DNA of 64,000 nt. It comes from Prorocentrum cordatum (lineage: Eukaryota > Sar > Dinophyceae > Prorocentrales > Prorocentraceae). The stretch covers positions 1-64,000 of the forward strand of contig CAUYUJ010003995.1 in assembly GCA_963575745.1 (NCBI GenBank), given 5' to 3'. Shown here piece by piece: positions 24,026-34,800 of the stretch; position 1 is the first letter of the stretch, and the number at the start of each line of letters is the position of its first letter. Below the pieces are notes generated by a model, which was not told where the DNA came from, did not search any database, and was given only the letters and a program-made list of their open reading frames with translations. A program made the translations under genes and the position numbers.

Positions 24026-24753
24026 CGACGGGATGGGGAACTTCTCATGGAGCAGACACCTCTCCGAAGACCAGCATAACGATGTGTATGAAAAACCTGG
24101 TACTCATTCGTCGCCACACAGATGCGCACCACATTCATGCAATCGGTGTGGCGGTCTCCGCCGTTGCTCTGAAACATCGGGAGGAGGGCCATGCAAAGGT
24201 GCTCCGCAGCTTGGGAGGTCTGGGGGAGGACCGAAAGAACAGTACCTTTGGCGTACGCAATAATAGTGTCGCCCTCTCCCAAGAAAACCCAGGAGTAAAC
24301 CGCTCTGGACAACTCCCTAACGGTATGCCGATAGGCCGAGCCGTCCATGACGACATCGCAACCCGAGAGGTCTACAGAGCCCCAATCAATAATATCCCCT
24401 TCATGAGAGTACAGGATGGGTTGAGTGGCCGAGGACGGAGGAGGGTAGGAGGCTTCAGGGTGCTCCCACTTTAACTCATCAAAGAACAAACGGTCCTGAC
24501 TTTCAAGAGCTTCGTCCAGCCATTCAACAGGAGAGTCATCAGTAACACTTTTACGGGCGGCGACGGTGTCAGGGTGAAGGCACTGCCAAACGCGGTGCCG
24601 CACGCTGTCGGGCATCCCGCACTTCGGGCAAAGTCCGTCGCACGAGTATCCAGCGGCTTGCGCCCTCGCTCTGGTCCAAATCCCTTTGCAAAACACACTC
24701 AGCGCCAAATACTTCTGCTGAGGGTTGAGTTTCCTTCCCTTGGGGCCCAGCAA
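23950..24753 (-). pseudogene. LINE relic, zinc knuckle and RNase H domain
   Basis: LCPKCGMPDSVRHRVWQC is the CxxC..H..C zinc-binding motif found between RT and RNase H in many LINEs. RNase H follows: VVMDGSAY with the first catalytic aspartate, SQAAEHLCM with the glutamate, and HTDCMNVV with the second aspartate. The frame equals that of the RT. After VFHTHRYAG the conserved region moves to another frame (near 24060), where the last catalytic motif is found. The enzyme would degrade the RNA of the RNA-DNA hybrid. Confidence 0.8.
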
Positions 24754-24758
24754 GGTTT

Positions 24759-25286
24759 TCAGGGGATCGACACAAAACCGACAACCGTCGGCTCCAGGGG
24801 TGTCCTGACATAAACCCGTTCATGTTTTCGTTGGACCGCCAACTGCAACATGTGCGCTAACATAGCGGGCGAGGTGTATCCCAAGTGCACCCCTCGACCG
24901 TAGTCGTCCTCAAAAGTAAGGGGGGTCACCGACTTCCACCCGATCCTAGCCAACGACAGGTGCATGCGCTGCAGAGGTCCTCGTGACGAGCGCCACGTGA
25001 CCTTGTCATCAAAGGGGACAGAACGCCACAAATGAGCAACCTCCTTGATATTAAAGCTGGATACCGACGGGGTGGTGAGAGCCAGCCACACGATCGACGC
25101 CCACTGCAGGACTGGCGCCACGGACGGCCTCCACATCGGGCCTCCGCGGATCACCAGACGCGCCTGGAGGGAGCACCCTCGGTGCCTAGGGGGGTGCGGC
25201 GACAACAGCACGCGTTGAGCCACCAGGAGAGCTCGCCCTGGCCTCATCCCCACAGCCGACGAGCCGAAACCGGCCGCGGGCAACAC
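24759..25286 (-). pseudogene. LINE relic, RT thumb/connection region
   Basis: A 175-residue stretch beginning MLPAAGFGSSAVGM, which resembles the G.LPA..YG block that follows RT in this family. It overlaps the end of the RT frame by about 100 bases in a different frame, showing a frameshift near 25290. The family continues in the RT frame again at about 24780 (DPLKTLLGPKGRKLNPQQKY), so a compensating shift lies there. The two shifts bracket a segment of about 500 bases. Confidence 0.65.
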
Positions 25287-26721
25287 ATCCGCACGTATAG
25301 ATCTCTGCCGTGCGAGATGTTTTGCGGGGAAGGGCCGAACGATATCGCATCAAAACCTTATGCCTCTTCTTCATGTGGGGAAACCTCTGTTCTCTTTTCC
25401 ACGGACCATGTTTAGCGCCTCGGGTCTGACCTGGTGCGAAGTCCGTGCCGAGGGAGACCACGCCGTTCGTGGCCTTGCCCGCCGGCTGCCCGGGGTGCCC
25501 AGCAATCTTCTGGGCGAGGGTGCGGCTGCTGGCAGAGGTGCTGACCTTGTCGGGCTGAATGCCGACGCGCAGCTCATCCCTAAACAGGACGTACAGGCAA
25601 GCAGCCGCCTGAGTGATAGTGGCCAGGACCTCTTGCTCAGAGCCCGACGCTGCGACGCTATCATCATCGACAGACGGCGACAAATCGACGCTGGGATTGT
25701 CTTCAACAAACTTGTCAAAGGCTTCGATGCTGTAAACTCGAACCATGATATCATTGAATATATCTCCCGCGGGAAGACCAGACCTGGCGAAATAAGGCTG
25801 GGCCCCGTAGTGGGCCCCTAAACGAAGCAAACGGGGACCCCTCCAATAGTTAAACGTCGTTTCGACAATGACTTCGTTAATACCGTAACGTAACGCTCTA
25901 TCCTTGAGAAGGGTTAAATCAAATGAGTCGTAGTACTTCGTCCCATCCCATATTATACCCCCCGTTTCCTGAGACTCGAAGTGGGCCATCTCGGCCTGGA
26001 CGGCCTGGTGCCACACGGCACTCTCAGCACTGCGGCCAGGGCCAAACGCCCAGTAGTTGCGAGGGTAGTTCGTGTTGAAATCCACAATCAGAGGTCTCCG
26101 TAAACGTTCCCAGACACGGACGGGGCCGGCGCACAGTAAGATGGGTCGAAGGCCTCCCTTGGGTTTTTCCAAAAGAGGGAAAAGCAGCCAGAACAGTTGT
26201 TTGGGAAAGAGGCCCAGGGGTTCAATCGCTTGGATTAGCGCCCCAAACGTGTCAAGGGCATCGTCCGAAACCAACGCGAGCTGTCTCGGGTGCAGTCCAT
26301 CGAGGGACTGCGAAGTCAGGTGCGAAAAATTGCTGGACGCGCTTCTAATCTCGGCCGCCGTCGGCCTAGGGAGGTGCGCCCGATCAGGAACACACACCTC
26401 GGGTGGTATGTGCGACGCGTGCCAAAACTCGGACAGGGATTTGCCTTCAGCCTCAAGAAGGTCTTGAGGGGAGTTAGAAAAACAACCAGGATGATTTTGC
26501 ACGACGGTCGGGGTCCACCTCTGCTTGAGTTTCGTGAGCCTGTGCATGGCCCTCGCTCCCCCAGAAAGAGCTTTCTCCTGCCATTGATCCCAACTATCCT
26601 GCTGAACCTTCGCGACGGCCTTGCGCGCCTCGTCCAGGTCGTCGTCCCAAGACGACAAAAAGTCCTGACACTGCTCAATCCAGCTGTCGAGGCCATCATC
26701 GAGCGTAAAAGAACGAGCCAA
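25186..26721 (-). pseudogene. Reverse transcriptase domain of the LINE relic
   Basis: Copies element RNA into DNA in an intact element. From the M at 26721: WDQWQEKALSGGARAMHRL (residues about 46-65) is the conserved pre-RT block; SQSLDGLHPRQLAL is the first finger motif; LEKPKGGLRPILL is the K..GG.RPI motif; WDGTKYYDSFDL carries the first catalytic aspartate; GLPAGDIFND matches the G.P.G motif; SVDDDSV holds the catalytic aspartate pair of motif C with S-V in place of the usual Y/F-A. LGTDFAPGQTRG follows. Similarity ends near residue 478 (about 25290), after which the family continues in another frame. Function is lost through that shift and the upstream stop. Confidence 0.85.
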
Positions 26722-26760
26722 AGTGCGCGCCTGAGCGAGGGTCGCGTCGAGTCTAACATT

Positions 26761-27240
26761 CTACCCCTCACCAGGGCATGGTAACATAAGAAGCTGTTGG
26801 ATCTGGTGGCTCGCATCCTCAGACAAACGCTGGACCTGGGCTTGGTCCGTGGGATCGGTTTCCTGGGCCGCCCTTCGAAATCGAGCTGTCACCCCAATGG
26901 TTTCAGACAAATATTGGGCCAGCCAGATCCATCCGACGTGCTGCTCACGGAGGCTACAGGCCTTGGGTTTAGCAAACATCGGGACCCACCGAGCTCTCAA
27001 GAGGTCCCCTTTGTGTCCTTTGCTTTTAACCTCCACTCCCGTGAAAGCCTCGAGCTCAAGTTCGAGCGTGTTGGAAAAATACTTCCAGGCAACAGTGAGA
27101 AGTTCCCACGCCTCGCCGATGGGGCGAGTGAGAGCCGCAGCAGCAGCGTCCTCAGCAATGATACGGCTGAGGGTCCAGTCCTGGGGTCTGGGGGTCGGCC
27201 CGATCGTCCTCGTCGCGCCTACAGGGACCAAACAGCCCAA
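26761..27240 (-). pseudogene. Retroelement polyprotein, N-terminal part before RT
   Basis: A 159-residue stretch starting MGCLVPVGATRTIG and rich in helix-forming residues. It is in the same frame as the reverse transcriptase at 26721 and separated from it by a single TAG at 26761-26763, so the two were one open frame before that mutation. In related elements this position lies between the endonuclease and RT. No endonuclease motif is seen. The first few codons lie in sequence shared with repeat I (27205-27650). Confidence 0.6.
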
Positions 27241-27650
27241 GAGGGCCTCGAGACGGCCCGGGCGTTTTTCAGACGCCTTCCTGCTTTCCTTCCCCCATCA
27301 TCCCTCATTGTTGTCCCTCCCCCAGGATCCTTCGAACTGACGGATGCCACCCCACAGTCGGATGAACCATGATGTCGTTCTGGGCGTCGCTAATATGTTA
27401 TATGCCGGCCGATGCCGGTTCCCTTTTACTAGGCAATGGTTGAGTGCAGGCACCGTTGAAATTACATTGATATTGCGTCAATGTTGTGAGATGCAATGCT
27501 ATGAAATACCAATGCTATGCGATGCTCAATTGTCCCATCAGGGCCCCAAGACCTACGTTTTTGATCATGTCATCAAAACCTGGGTGTGTAGTGTGCTTCT
27601 GTGGCGCCGGCTACATTCTCAGGGCTGCAGTCCACAGGTCGACTGAACCT
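27205..27650 (+). repeat. Repeat I, copy 1 (overlaps 5' end of LINE relic)
   Basis: CCTCGTCGCGCC, ACAGCCCAA, CAGACGCC, CCCCCATCATCCCTCATTGTTG, CCCCACAGTCG, ATATGTTATAT, CAATG.TTGAGTGCA and GGGCTGCA.TCC recur in the same order at 56515-56960. On the minus strand this block is the region just upstream of the LINE coding sequence. It may be the element's 5' untranslated or promoter region, or an older repeat into which the LINE inserted. Confidence 0.7.
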
Positions 27651-27704
27651 GCGAGGAGAATCCAGACACAAGCCCCAACAACAACAACAGCAAACCGACT
27701 GAAG

Positions 27705-27850
27705 GGGGGATGAGGGGGAGGGGAGGAGGAGGAGGACGAGGAGGGGAGAAGAAGGAGGAGGAGGAGGAGGGGGGAAGAGGAGGAGGAGGAGGAGGAGGAT
27801 GAGAATGAGGAGGAGGAGGAGGAGGAGGAGGAGGAGGAGGAGGAGGAGGG
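27705..27850. repeat. (GGA)n microsatellite
   Basis: GAGGAGGAGG repeats, with a GAGAATGAG interruption near 27800. Confidence 0.9.
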
Positions 27851-28345
27851 GGAAGCCGCTTGGGGCCTTTGGGAGGTTTCTTGGGCGAGCCGCCGGCGAT
27901 CTCGGGGCTCCTCTTGGGGAGCGGAGGGCTCGACGCGTCAGTTTGGCGTGCCCCTCTTGGGGCCTTTTAGGACTCTTTCGGGCCGTCTTGGGCGCCTCCT
28001 GGGCCCTCTTGGCGGCGAGCGAGGAGGGGAAGCGAGAAGGGGCGGGCCTTCTCCGAAGGCTCGGAAGGCCCCATTCCCTCTTGAGAAGTGTTCTGGGCCT
28101 TCCCCGAAGGCACAGACGACTTCTCAGAAAGCGCGAGAGGTTCTGAGAAGTTTCGCCGCCTTCTGAGAAGGCATTCTTCTGCGCATTTCCCCCCTCGCTC
28201 GCTGCCAACTTCTTGGAACCCTCTTTGGCCGTCTTAGGGGCTTCTTGGGCCTCCTTGGAGCGGTCTTGAGGGCCTACTGGGCCGTCTTGCTAAACATGCA
28301 CGCTTTAGACAGGGCGGCGTTTGCTTCTTGGGGCCCTCTTCGGAG
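27851..28345. repeat. CTTGGGG-type degenerate repeat and CTTCTGAGAAG palindromes (repeat L, copy 1)
   Basis: CCTCTTGGGGAGC, CTTGGGGCCTTTTAGG and CTTGGGCGCC words resemble the interior of element B but B ends are absent. About 28020-28170 is rich in CTTCTGAGAAG and GAAGGC palindromes, shared in reversed order with 39150-39290. Confidence 0.55.
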
Positions 28346-29002
28346 TCATCTTGGAGTGCGTTGGCGAGCTCGAACCCCCCGCCACACCCCCGATTTCGGA
28401 CCCTGGGGGACGGGGAGACTGGGCGGGGGACAGCCGAATGCCTCGCGCGCTCTGTCGGCGATCCGGTGCCGCCCCTGGCCCGGTTACGCGCGCCAGGGAG
28501 GGGGGTCAGCGTCGATGCGGACCCCGAAAGTTTACGTTTACGTTGTTGTCCTTCTTATGTGACGTCTTTTGTCGGGTCTGCGGCGCATGACGATGCTGCG
28601 GCATACCGAAGTTTTTGAGGTCGACTTGCCCGGGATCCATCCCTTCTTCTACGCGTGAAAATTGTGGCAACATTTGCGGCTGCTCTGTGTGCTAGGTAGA
28701 TGTTCTGTTCGGCCTATTGCAGCAGGAGGCCCCCTGGCCAGCCGTACACGGAAGCCTCAGAGTCAGCATTGTCAAACGTACATGTCTTACAAATTTGGCG
28801 ATGTGAATCACGCATGATTGGGTCAATCAGGATTTGAAGATGTTCCAACATGGCGTTGTGAATCACGAGCGACTGGATGGAGACAAGAGAACGACATGCA
28901 TTGCCGATTATTATGATCAAGTTGCCTGCTGACTCTCTGACATCATCGCATTATTCCGAGCTCGATTGTGTTCCTGGTGAGCAGCAGCGACTGCGATGTG
29001 AG
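28346..29002. other. Region without a recognisable gene
   Basis: Includes the GCGCGCCAGGGAGGGGGGTC block related in reverse to about 14865-14890. The rest shows no motif-bearing frame. Confidence 0.4.
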
Positions 29003-30593
29003 TTTTTCCCGGAAAGGGCCTGGGCCCAGGGTTCTCTTTTAGTGGGTAAACCTGTCCCCCGGTGCCAACTTGAAGGAGGCCGGCGAATTTTTTCCCTGAT
29101 AAATAACGAGGTCGAAGGAGGCCGGCGAATTAAAATTTGAGGATGTCTCGAGCGAAACGCTTGTTTTTGAAATCCCGATCGATAAATCACAGGGTGCGGG
29201 CCACTTTTTCGTGTGTTGAGGATGTCTCGAGCGAAACGCTTGCTCCGCAGAGTTTGCCGAGGATGTCTCGAGCGAAACGCTTGTTTTGCAGAGCCGACCG
29301 CGACGCGGAAAAGCGCCCCGCGCGAAGGAATTTCGATGATGTCTCGACTAATTCGTTTGTTTTTGTACGATTTCCTGGAATTTTGGCAGGATGTCTCGAG
29401 CGAAATGCACGACCCTACCCTAGCACGACCATACCCCAGCACGACCACACCCCAGCACGACCAGACCCCAGCACGACCCCACCCCAGCACGACCCCACCC
29501 CAGCACGACCATACCCCAGCACGACCACACCCCAGCACGACCCGACCCCAGCACGACCCTACCCCAGCAAGACCACACCCCAGCACGACCACACCCCAGC
29601 ACGACCTCACCACAGCACGACCACACCCCAGCACGACCACGCCCCAGCACGACCACGCCCCAGCACGACCACGCCCCAGCACGACCACACCCCAGCACGA
29701 CCACCCCCCCAGCACGACCACCCCCGAGCACGACCACCCCCCAGCACGACCACACCCCAGCACGACCACTCCCCAGCACGACCACACCCCAGCACGACCA
29801 CACCCCAGCACGACACACCCCAGCACGACCACACCCCAGCACGACCACACCCCAGCACGACCCGATCGATAAATCACAGGGTGCGGAGCACCCCAGCACG
29901 AACCCACCCCAGCACGACCCCACCCCAGCACGACCCCACCCCAGCACGACCACGCCCCAGCATGACCCCAGCACGACCATCCCCCAGCACCCCACAGCAC
30001 GACCCCACCCTAGCACGACCACACCCCAGCACGACCACACCCCAGCACGACCCCACCCCAGCACGACCACACCCCAGCACGACCCCACCCCAGCAAGACC
30101 ACACCCCAGCACGACCGCACCCCAGCACGACCTTACCACAGCACGACCACACCCCAGCACGACCACGCCCCAGCACGACCGACCACGCCCCAGCACGACC
30201 ACGCCCCAGCACGACCACGCCCCAGCACGACCACGCCCCAGCACGACCCCCCAGCACGACCACCCCCCCAGCACGACCACCCCCAGCACGACCACCCCCC
30301 AGCACGACCACACCCCAGCACGACCACTCCCCAGCACGACCACACCGCCTTGGTTGAGTGGTTGCCTGTCGTCGTGGAATGTTTCGTGGGGTGTCTCGTG
30401 GAATGTTTCGCGGGGTGTCTCGTGAAATGTTTCGTGAGGTGTCTCGTGGAATGTTTCGTGAGGTGTCTCGTGGGCTGTTTCGTGAGGTGTCTCGTGGGAT
30501 GTTTCGTGAGGTGTTGCCCAGTTGGGTATCATGAAAACGTGTCCATGCTCCACATGTCTATATCCCTTTCCGGGTTCGTGGGTCCATCATGTT
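29003..30593 (+). mobile_element. Element A1 (type I payload)
   Basis: Head: TTTTTCCCGGAAAGGGC then CCCAGGGTTCTCTTTTAG, followed by two GGCCGGCGAATT blocks about 54 bases apart and a run of GATGTCTCGAGCGAAACGC units. Payload: 16-bp minisatellite (about 29405-30348), then 24-bp repeats (about 30360-30515). Tail: CTTTCCGGGTTCGTGGG..ATCATGTT. CCCGGAAAGG in the head is inverted in the tail (CCTTTCCGGG). No convincing protein is encoded. Nearly identical to A3 apart from repeat number. Confidence 0.8.
29405..30348 (+). repeat. 16-bp minisatellite of A1
   Basis: Unit AGCACGACCACACCCC with variants (GACCCC, ACGCCCC). The 16-bp period cycles all three frames every 48 bases, so both strands stay open and give long spurious proline/threonine/histidine or cysteine/glycine/tryptophan frames. 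The array is interrupted near 29870 by ATCGATAAATCACAGGGTGC, also present in the A head region. Confidence 0.9.
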
Positions 30594-31173
30594 CAGAATG
30601 TGTTGAGGATGTCTCGAGCGAAATGCTGGTTTTGCAGAGTTGGGGATGTCTCGAGCGAAACGCTTGGTTTCAGAATTTGTTGAGGATGTCTCGAGCGAAA
30701 CGCTGGTTTTGCAGAGCCGACCGCGACACGGAAAAGCGTTCCTCGCGCAGGAATTCTGAGGATGTCTCGCGCGTGCCGCGTCCCGCGCGCAGGAATTTAG
30801 ATTTCTTGGGATTTTGACAGGATGTCTCGAGCGAAACGCCTGTTTTTCATGATTTGTTGAGGATGTCTCGAGCGAAACGCTGGTTTTGCAGAGTTGGGGG
30901 ATGTCTCGAGCGAAACGCTTGCTTTTCAGAATTTGTTGAGGATGTCTCGAGCGAAACGCTGGTTTTGCAGAGTTGGGGTATCTAACATGGCGTCGGGCCC
31001 AACGCCGAATTATGAGGAAAAGTGATGGCTTCTTGCTCTGAACAGGGGGGTGCGCTTTGGGGGCCTCTCCAGGGAAGACGTTGTGAGGATGTCTCGAGCG
31101 GGAGCGCGAATTCAGCGTATCCAAGTCACGCAGAGGGGTATCTAACATGGCTGTCCCGAGCTGGAACCACGTG
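30594..31173. repeat. A-type GATGTCTCGAGCG units between A1 and A2
   Basis: GAGGATGTCTCGAGCGAAACGC recurs every 37-40 bases after the A1 tail, followed by two copies of GGTATCTAACATGG. This is payload sequence without its own head, perhaps the remains of an older A copy. Confidence 0.65.
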
Positions 31174-32708
31174 TTTTTCCCGGAAAGGGCAAAGGCCCAG
31201 GGTTCTCTTTTAGTTTGTTTCCCCCCGGTTTTGACGGCTGTAGGGCCGGCGAATTTCTTTTGCGATAAATAACGAGGTCGCGTAGGGCCGGCGAATTAAA
31301 AATTGAGGATGTCCCTAGCGAAACGCTTGTTTTTCAGAATTTGTTGAGGATGTCTCGAGCGAGACGCTTGTTTTGTGTTATAGATTGTCCTCTCCTGGGG
31401 ACCTGAATTCTGAGGATCTCTCAAGTGGATTGCTTGTTTTCACGTGCCCAGGTCTTGAGGATGTCTCGAGCGAGACGTTTGATTTCACGCCTCCAGGTGG
31501 CCCAGACAGATGTCTAGCATGAGGATTTGTTGAGGATGTCTCGAACCAGAGGCTTGCTTTCACGTGTCCAGGTCGCCCAGGCGGATGTCTAGCATGAGCA
31601 TTTGTTGAGGATGTCTCGAGCGACACGCTTGTTTGCGCGTGTCCAGGTTGCCCAGGCGGATGCCTAGCATGAGGATGTGCTGACAACGCCTTGAGCGAAA
31701 CGCGTGTTTTCACGTGTCCAGGTCGCCCAGGCACAGCACAGCCCTCGGCACGGTACATCAATATCGATACCCTTAGCATTGCAGCCTGGCATGTTGCCTG
31801 GCACGTTCCGCGGAGCGTCCCGTGGCGAGTCCCCCTGGCACGTCGCGCGGTGCACGTCCATTGGCACGTTCCGTAGCGCGTCCCCTTGGCACGTCCCGCG
31901 ATGCGTGCCCATGGCACGTCCCCTGGCACGTCGCCTGGCGCGTCCCTTGGGACGTTCCGCGGCGCGTCCTCTTGGCATGTTCCCTCTGTCGATTAGTTCT
32001 GGGGCAGCTACCATCTGCTCAGGCAGCTCGAGCTTACGATCCAGATCAGTTCGGTGAGGACTCCAGGGAGGACTCGATCCACAACGCTAGATAGAGCACA
32101 ATCGCGGCATGGCACATCGCAGTTCAGCACGGCCCAGCACAGCACAGCCGTCGGCACGGTACATCAAGATCGATACACTCAACTATGCACTTGGCACGTT
32201 CCTTGGCGCGTTCCGTGGCGAGTCCACCTGGCACGTCGCGCGGCGCGTCCCCTGGCACGTGCCTCGGCACGTCCATTGGCACCTTCCGTAGCGCGTCCCC
32301 TTGGCACGTCCCGCGGTGCGTCCCCATGGCACGTCCCCTGGCACGTCGCCTGGCGCGTCCCTCGGGACGTTCCGCGGCGCGTCCTCCTGGCATGTTCTCT
32401 CTGTCGATTAGTTCTGGGGCAGCTACCATCTGCTCAGGCAGCTCGAGCTTACGCTCCAGATCAGTTCGGTGAGGACTCGGATGCCAGGGAGGACTTGATC
32501 CACAACGCTATATATATATATATAGAGCACAATCGTGGCATGGCACATCGCAGTTCAGCACGGCGTCGCACAGCACAGCCCTCGGCACAGTACATCATCA
32601 TCGATACATTCAGCATTGCATGTGCCCGTCGCCCAATCAGGTGTCTTTAAACTGTTGCAATGCCTTACATTTCTATATTCCTTTCCGGGTTCGTGGGTCG
32701 ATCATGTT
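31174..32708 (+). mobile_element. Element A2 (type II payload)
   Basis: Head at 31174 (TTTTTCCCGGAAAGGGC), with two GGGCCGGCGAATT blocks. Payload: 75-bp repeats (unit starts at 31464, 31539, 31614, 31689 by the TCTCG/equivalent word), then two ~415-bp units containing CTGGCACGTCGCCTGGCGCG and CAGATCAGTTCGGTGAGGAC. Tail ends ATCATGTT at 32708. Left flank GTG plus TTTTT and right flank TGTCACTAC fit insertion in a T run. Confidence 0.8.
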
Positions 32709-33285
32709 TGTCACTACTGGCAGTGATCACTGTTTCTGGTGCGTGCCATTTGAGGAAGTTGTCGCATCCCTCAAGATGCCATCCTGATGAGGCATACTGG
32801 AAAGAGTCGGACAGACAGTTCTACGTGTGGGACAAGATCGCGCAGGAAACGCTTGCCTTCCGGGTGTGAGCATTCGCGCGCCACTCAGATTTGCGCGACA
32901 GTTGTAGCTCGTAGTGCCAGCACGCTTTGGCAAACTCCTGTTCGGGGGTGTTGCAGACGTCTCCATGAGGAGCTCCCCGAATGTCTGGGTGTGCGTACCC
33001 CATCCCCTGCCGGAAGTGGCATCCCCCCTTGGCGTCGCTCACATCGTCCAGACGCAGCGCGGGTATTCGTGGAAACGCTGGGCGCAGCAGGGTCTCAGAG
33101 GTTTCTGACGAGTTTGGGGGGAGAAGGCCAGCAGCCCCCGTCTCTGCATCCCGTCGATGCGCTGCAGCTGTCTCACGCTTTGACTCGACGGGACGCACGA
33201 CGCAAATTTGTAGGCTTGTGAGTTCGGAGGGCGCAGCGTGTGGCTATATAGCATCAAGCTGGGCATGTCCCTCCTGACCATCTGG
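32709..33285. other. Single-copy sequence between A2 and repeat J
   Basis: No repeat shared elsewhere. Protein-like short frames exist on both strands (plus: YWKESDRQFYVWDKIAQE near 32800; minus: PEQEFAKACWHYELQLS near 32930), so a small exon is possible but neither extends far. Confidence 0.35.
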
Positions 33286-34800
33286 GAGTACACCCTAGGC
33301 GATGCTTAAGAAAACCTAAGTTTTCGACCAGGGTCTCGCTTATTCTTAACGTTTCAATATAAATCTCAAGATTTCAATAGAAATGTTGGGTTTTTCCCGG
33401 AAAGGGCCTGGGCCCAGGGTTCTCTTTTAGTGGGTAAACCTGTCCCCCGGTGCCAACTTGAAGGAGGCCGGCGAATTTTTTCCCTGATAAATAACGAGGT
33501 CGAAGGAGGCCGGCGAATTAAAATTTGAGGATGTCTCGAGCGAAACGCTTGTTTTTGAAATCCCGATCGATAAATCACAGGGTGCGGGCCACTTTTTCGT
33601 GTGTTGAGGATGTCTCGAGCGAAACGCTTGCTCCGCAGAGTTTGCCGAGGATGTCTCGAGCGAAACGCTTGTTTTGCAGAGCCGACCGCGACGCGGAAAA
33701 GCGCCCCGCGCGAAGGAATTTCGATGATGTCTCGACTAATTCGTTTGTTTTTGTACGATTTCCTGGAATTTTGGCAGGATGTCTCGAGCGAAATGCACGA
33801 CCCCACCCTAGCACGACCATACCCCAGCACGACCACACCCCAGCACGACCAGACCCCAGCACGACCCCACCCCAGCACGACCCCACCCCAGCACGACCAT
33901 ACCCCAGCACGACCACACCCCAGCACGACCCGACCCCAGCACGACCCTACCCCAGCAAGACCACACCCCAGCACGACCACACCCCAGCACGACCTCACAC
34001 CACAGCACGACCACGCACGACCACGCCCCAGCACGACCACGCCCCAGCACGACCACGCCCCAGCACGACCACCCCCAGCACGACCACACCCCCAGCACGA
34101 CCACCCCCCAGCACGACCACGCCCCAGCACGACCACACCCCAGCACGACCACTCCCCAGCACGACCACACCCCAGCACGACCACACCCCAGCACGACCAC
34201 ACCCCAGCACGACCACACCCCAGCACGACCCCACCCCAGCACGACCCCACCCCAGCACGACCCCACCCTAGCAAGACCACACCCCAGCACGACCACACCC
34301 CAGCACGACCTCACCACAGCACGAGCCCCAGCACGACCACGCCCCAGCACGACCACGCCCCAGCACGACCACGCCCCAGCACAACCACCCCCCAGCACGA
34401 CCACCCCCCCAGCACGACCACCCCCAGCACGACCACCCCCCAGCACGACCACACCCCAGCACGACCACTCCCCAGCACGACCACACCGCCTTGGTTGAGT
34501 GGTTGCCTGTCGTCGTGGAATGTTTCGTGGGGTGTCTCGTGGAATGTTTCGCGGGGTGTCTCCTGGAATGTTTCGTGAGGTGTCTCGCGGAATGTTTCGT
34601 GAGGTGTCTCGTGGGATGTTTCGTGAGGTGTCTCGTGGGATGTTTCGTGAGGTGTTGCCCCGTTGGGTATCGTGAAAACGTGCCCATGCTCCACATGTCT
34701 ATATCCCTTTCCGGGTTCGTGGGTCCATCATGTTTATTCAACTTCTGAGACTATGAATTTCTTAACCCATGATTTCTTGAGCATTTCGCAGGGTGTACGT
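33286..34800 (+). repeat. Repeat J, copy split by A3
   Basis: The left part (33286-33390: GTACACC, GGCGATGCTTAAGAAAACC, GAAATGTTGGG) and the right part (about 34735-34800: CTTCTGAGACTATGAATTTC, AACCCATGATTTCTTGAGC) together match the uninterrupted copy at 13267-13450. A3 sits in the TTTTT run between them. Confidence 0.9.
33391..34734 (+). mobile_element. Element A3 (type I payload)
   Basis: Same head, minisatellite (about 33795-34490), 24-bp repeats (about 34508-34660) and tail as A1; the first 400 bases are almost identical to A1, indicating a recent common origin. Inserted in repeat J (empty site at 13267-13450), which fixes its ends to within the T run. Confidence 0.9.

Larger units (their letters stand above)
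23252..27240 (-). mobile_element. Decayed LINE-type retrotransposon (RT, zinc knuckle, RNase H)
   Basis: About 4 kb on the minus strand codes, in order, for a linker region, reverse transcriptase, a thumb-like region, a CPKC..H..C zinc-binding motif, RNase H and a C-terminal cysteine-rich tail. The reading frame is broken by one in-frame TAG (26761-26763) and by frame changes near 25290, 24780 and 24060. No endonuclease domain is visible upstream, so the 5' part is missing or unrecognised. No clear poly(A) tail or target duplication was found downstream at 23250. The parts are listed separately below. Confidence 0.85.

Noticed and set aside
29137-30553. Open frames of up to about 400 codons rich in P/T/H or C/G/W on both strands
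   Set aside because: They are translations of the 16-bp minisatellite; both strands are open for the same reason and no non-repeat domain is attached.
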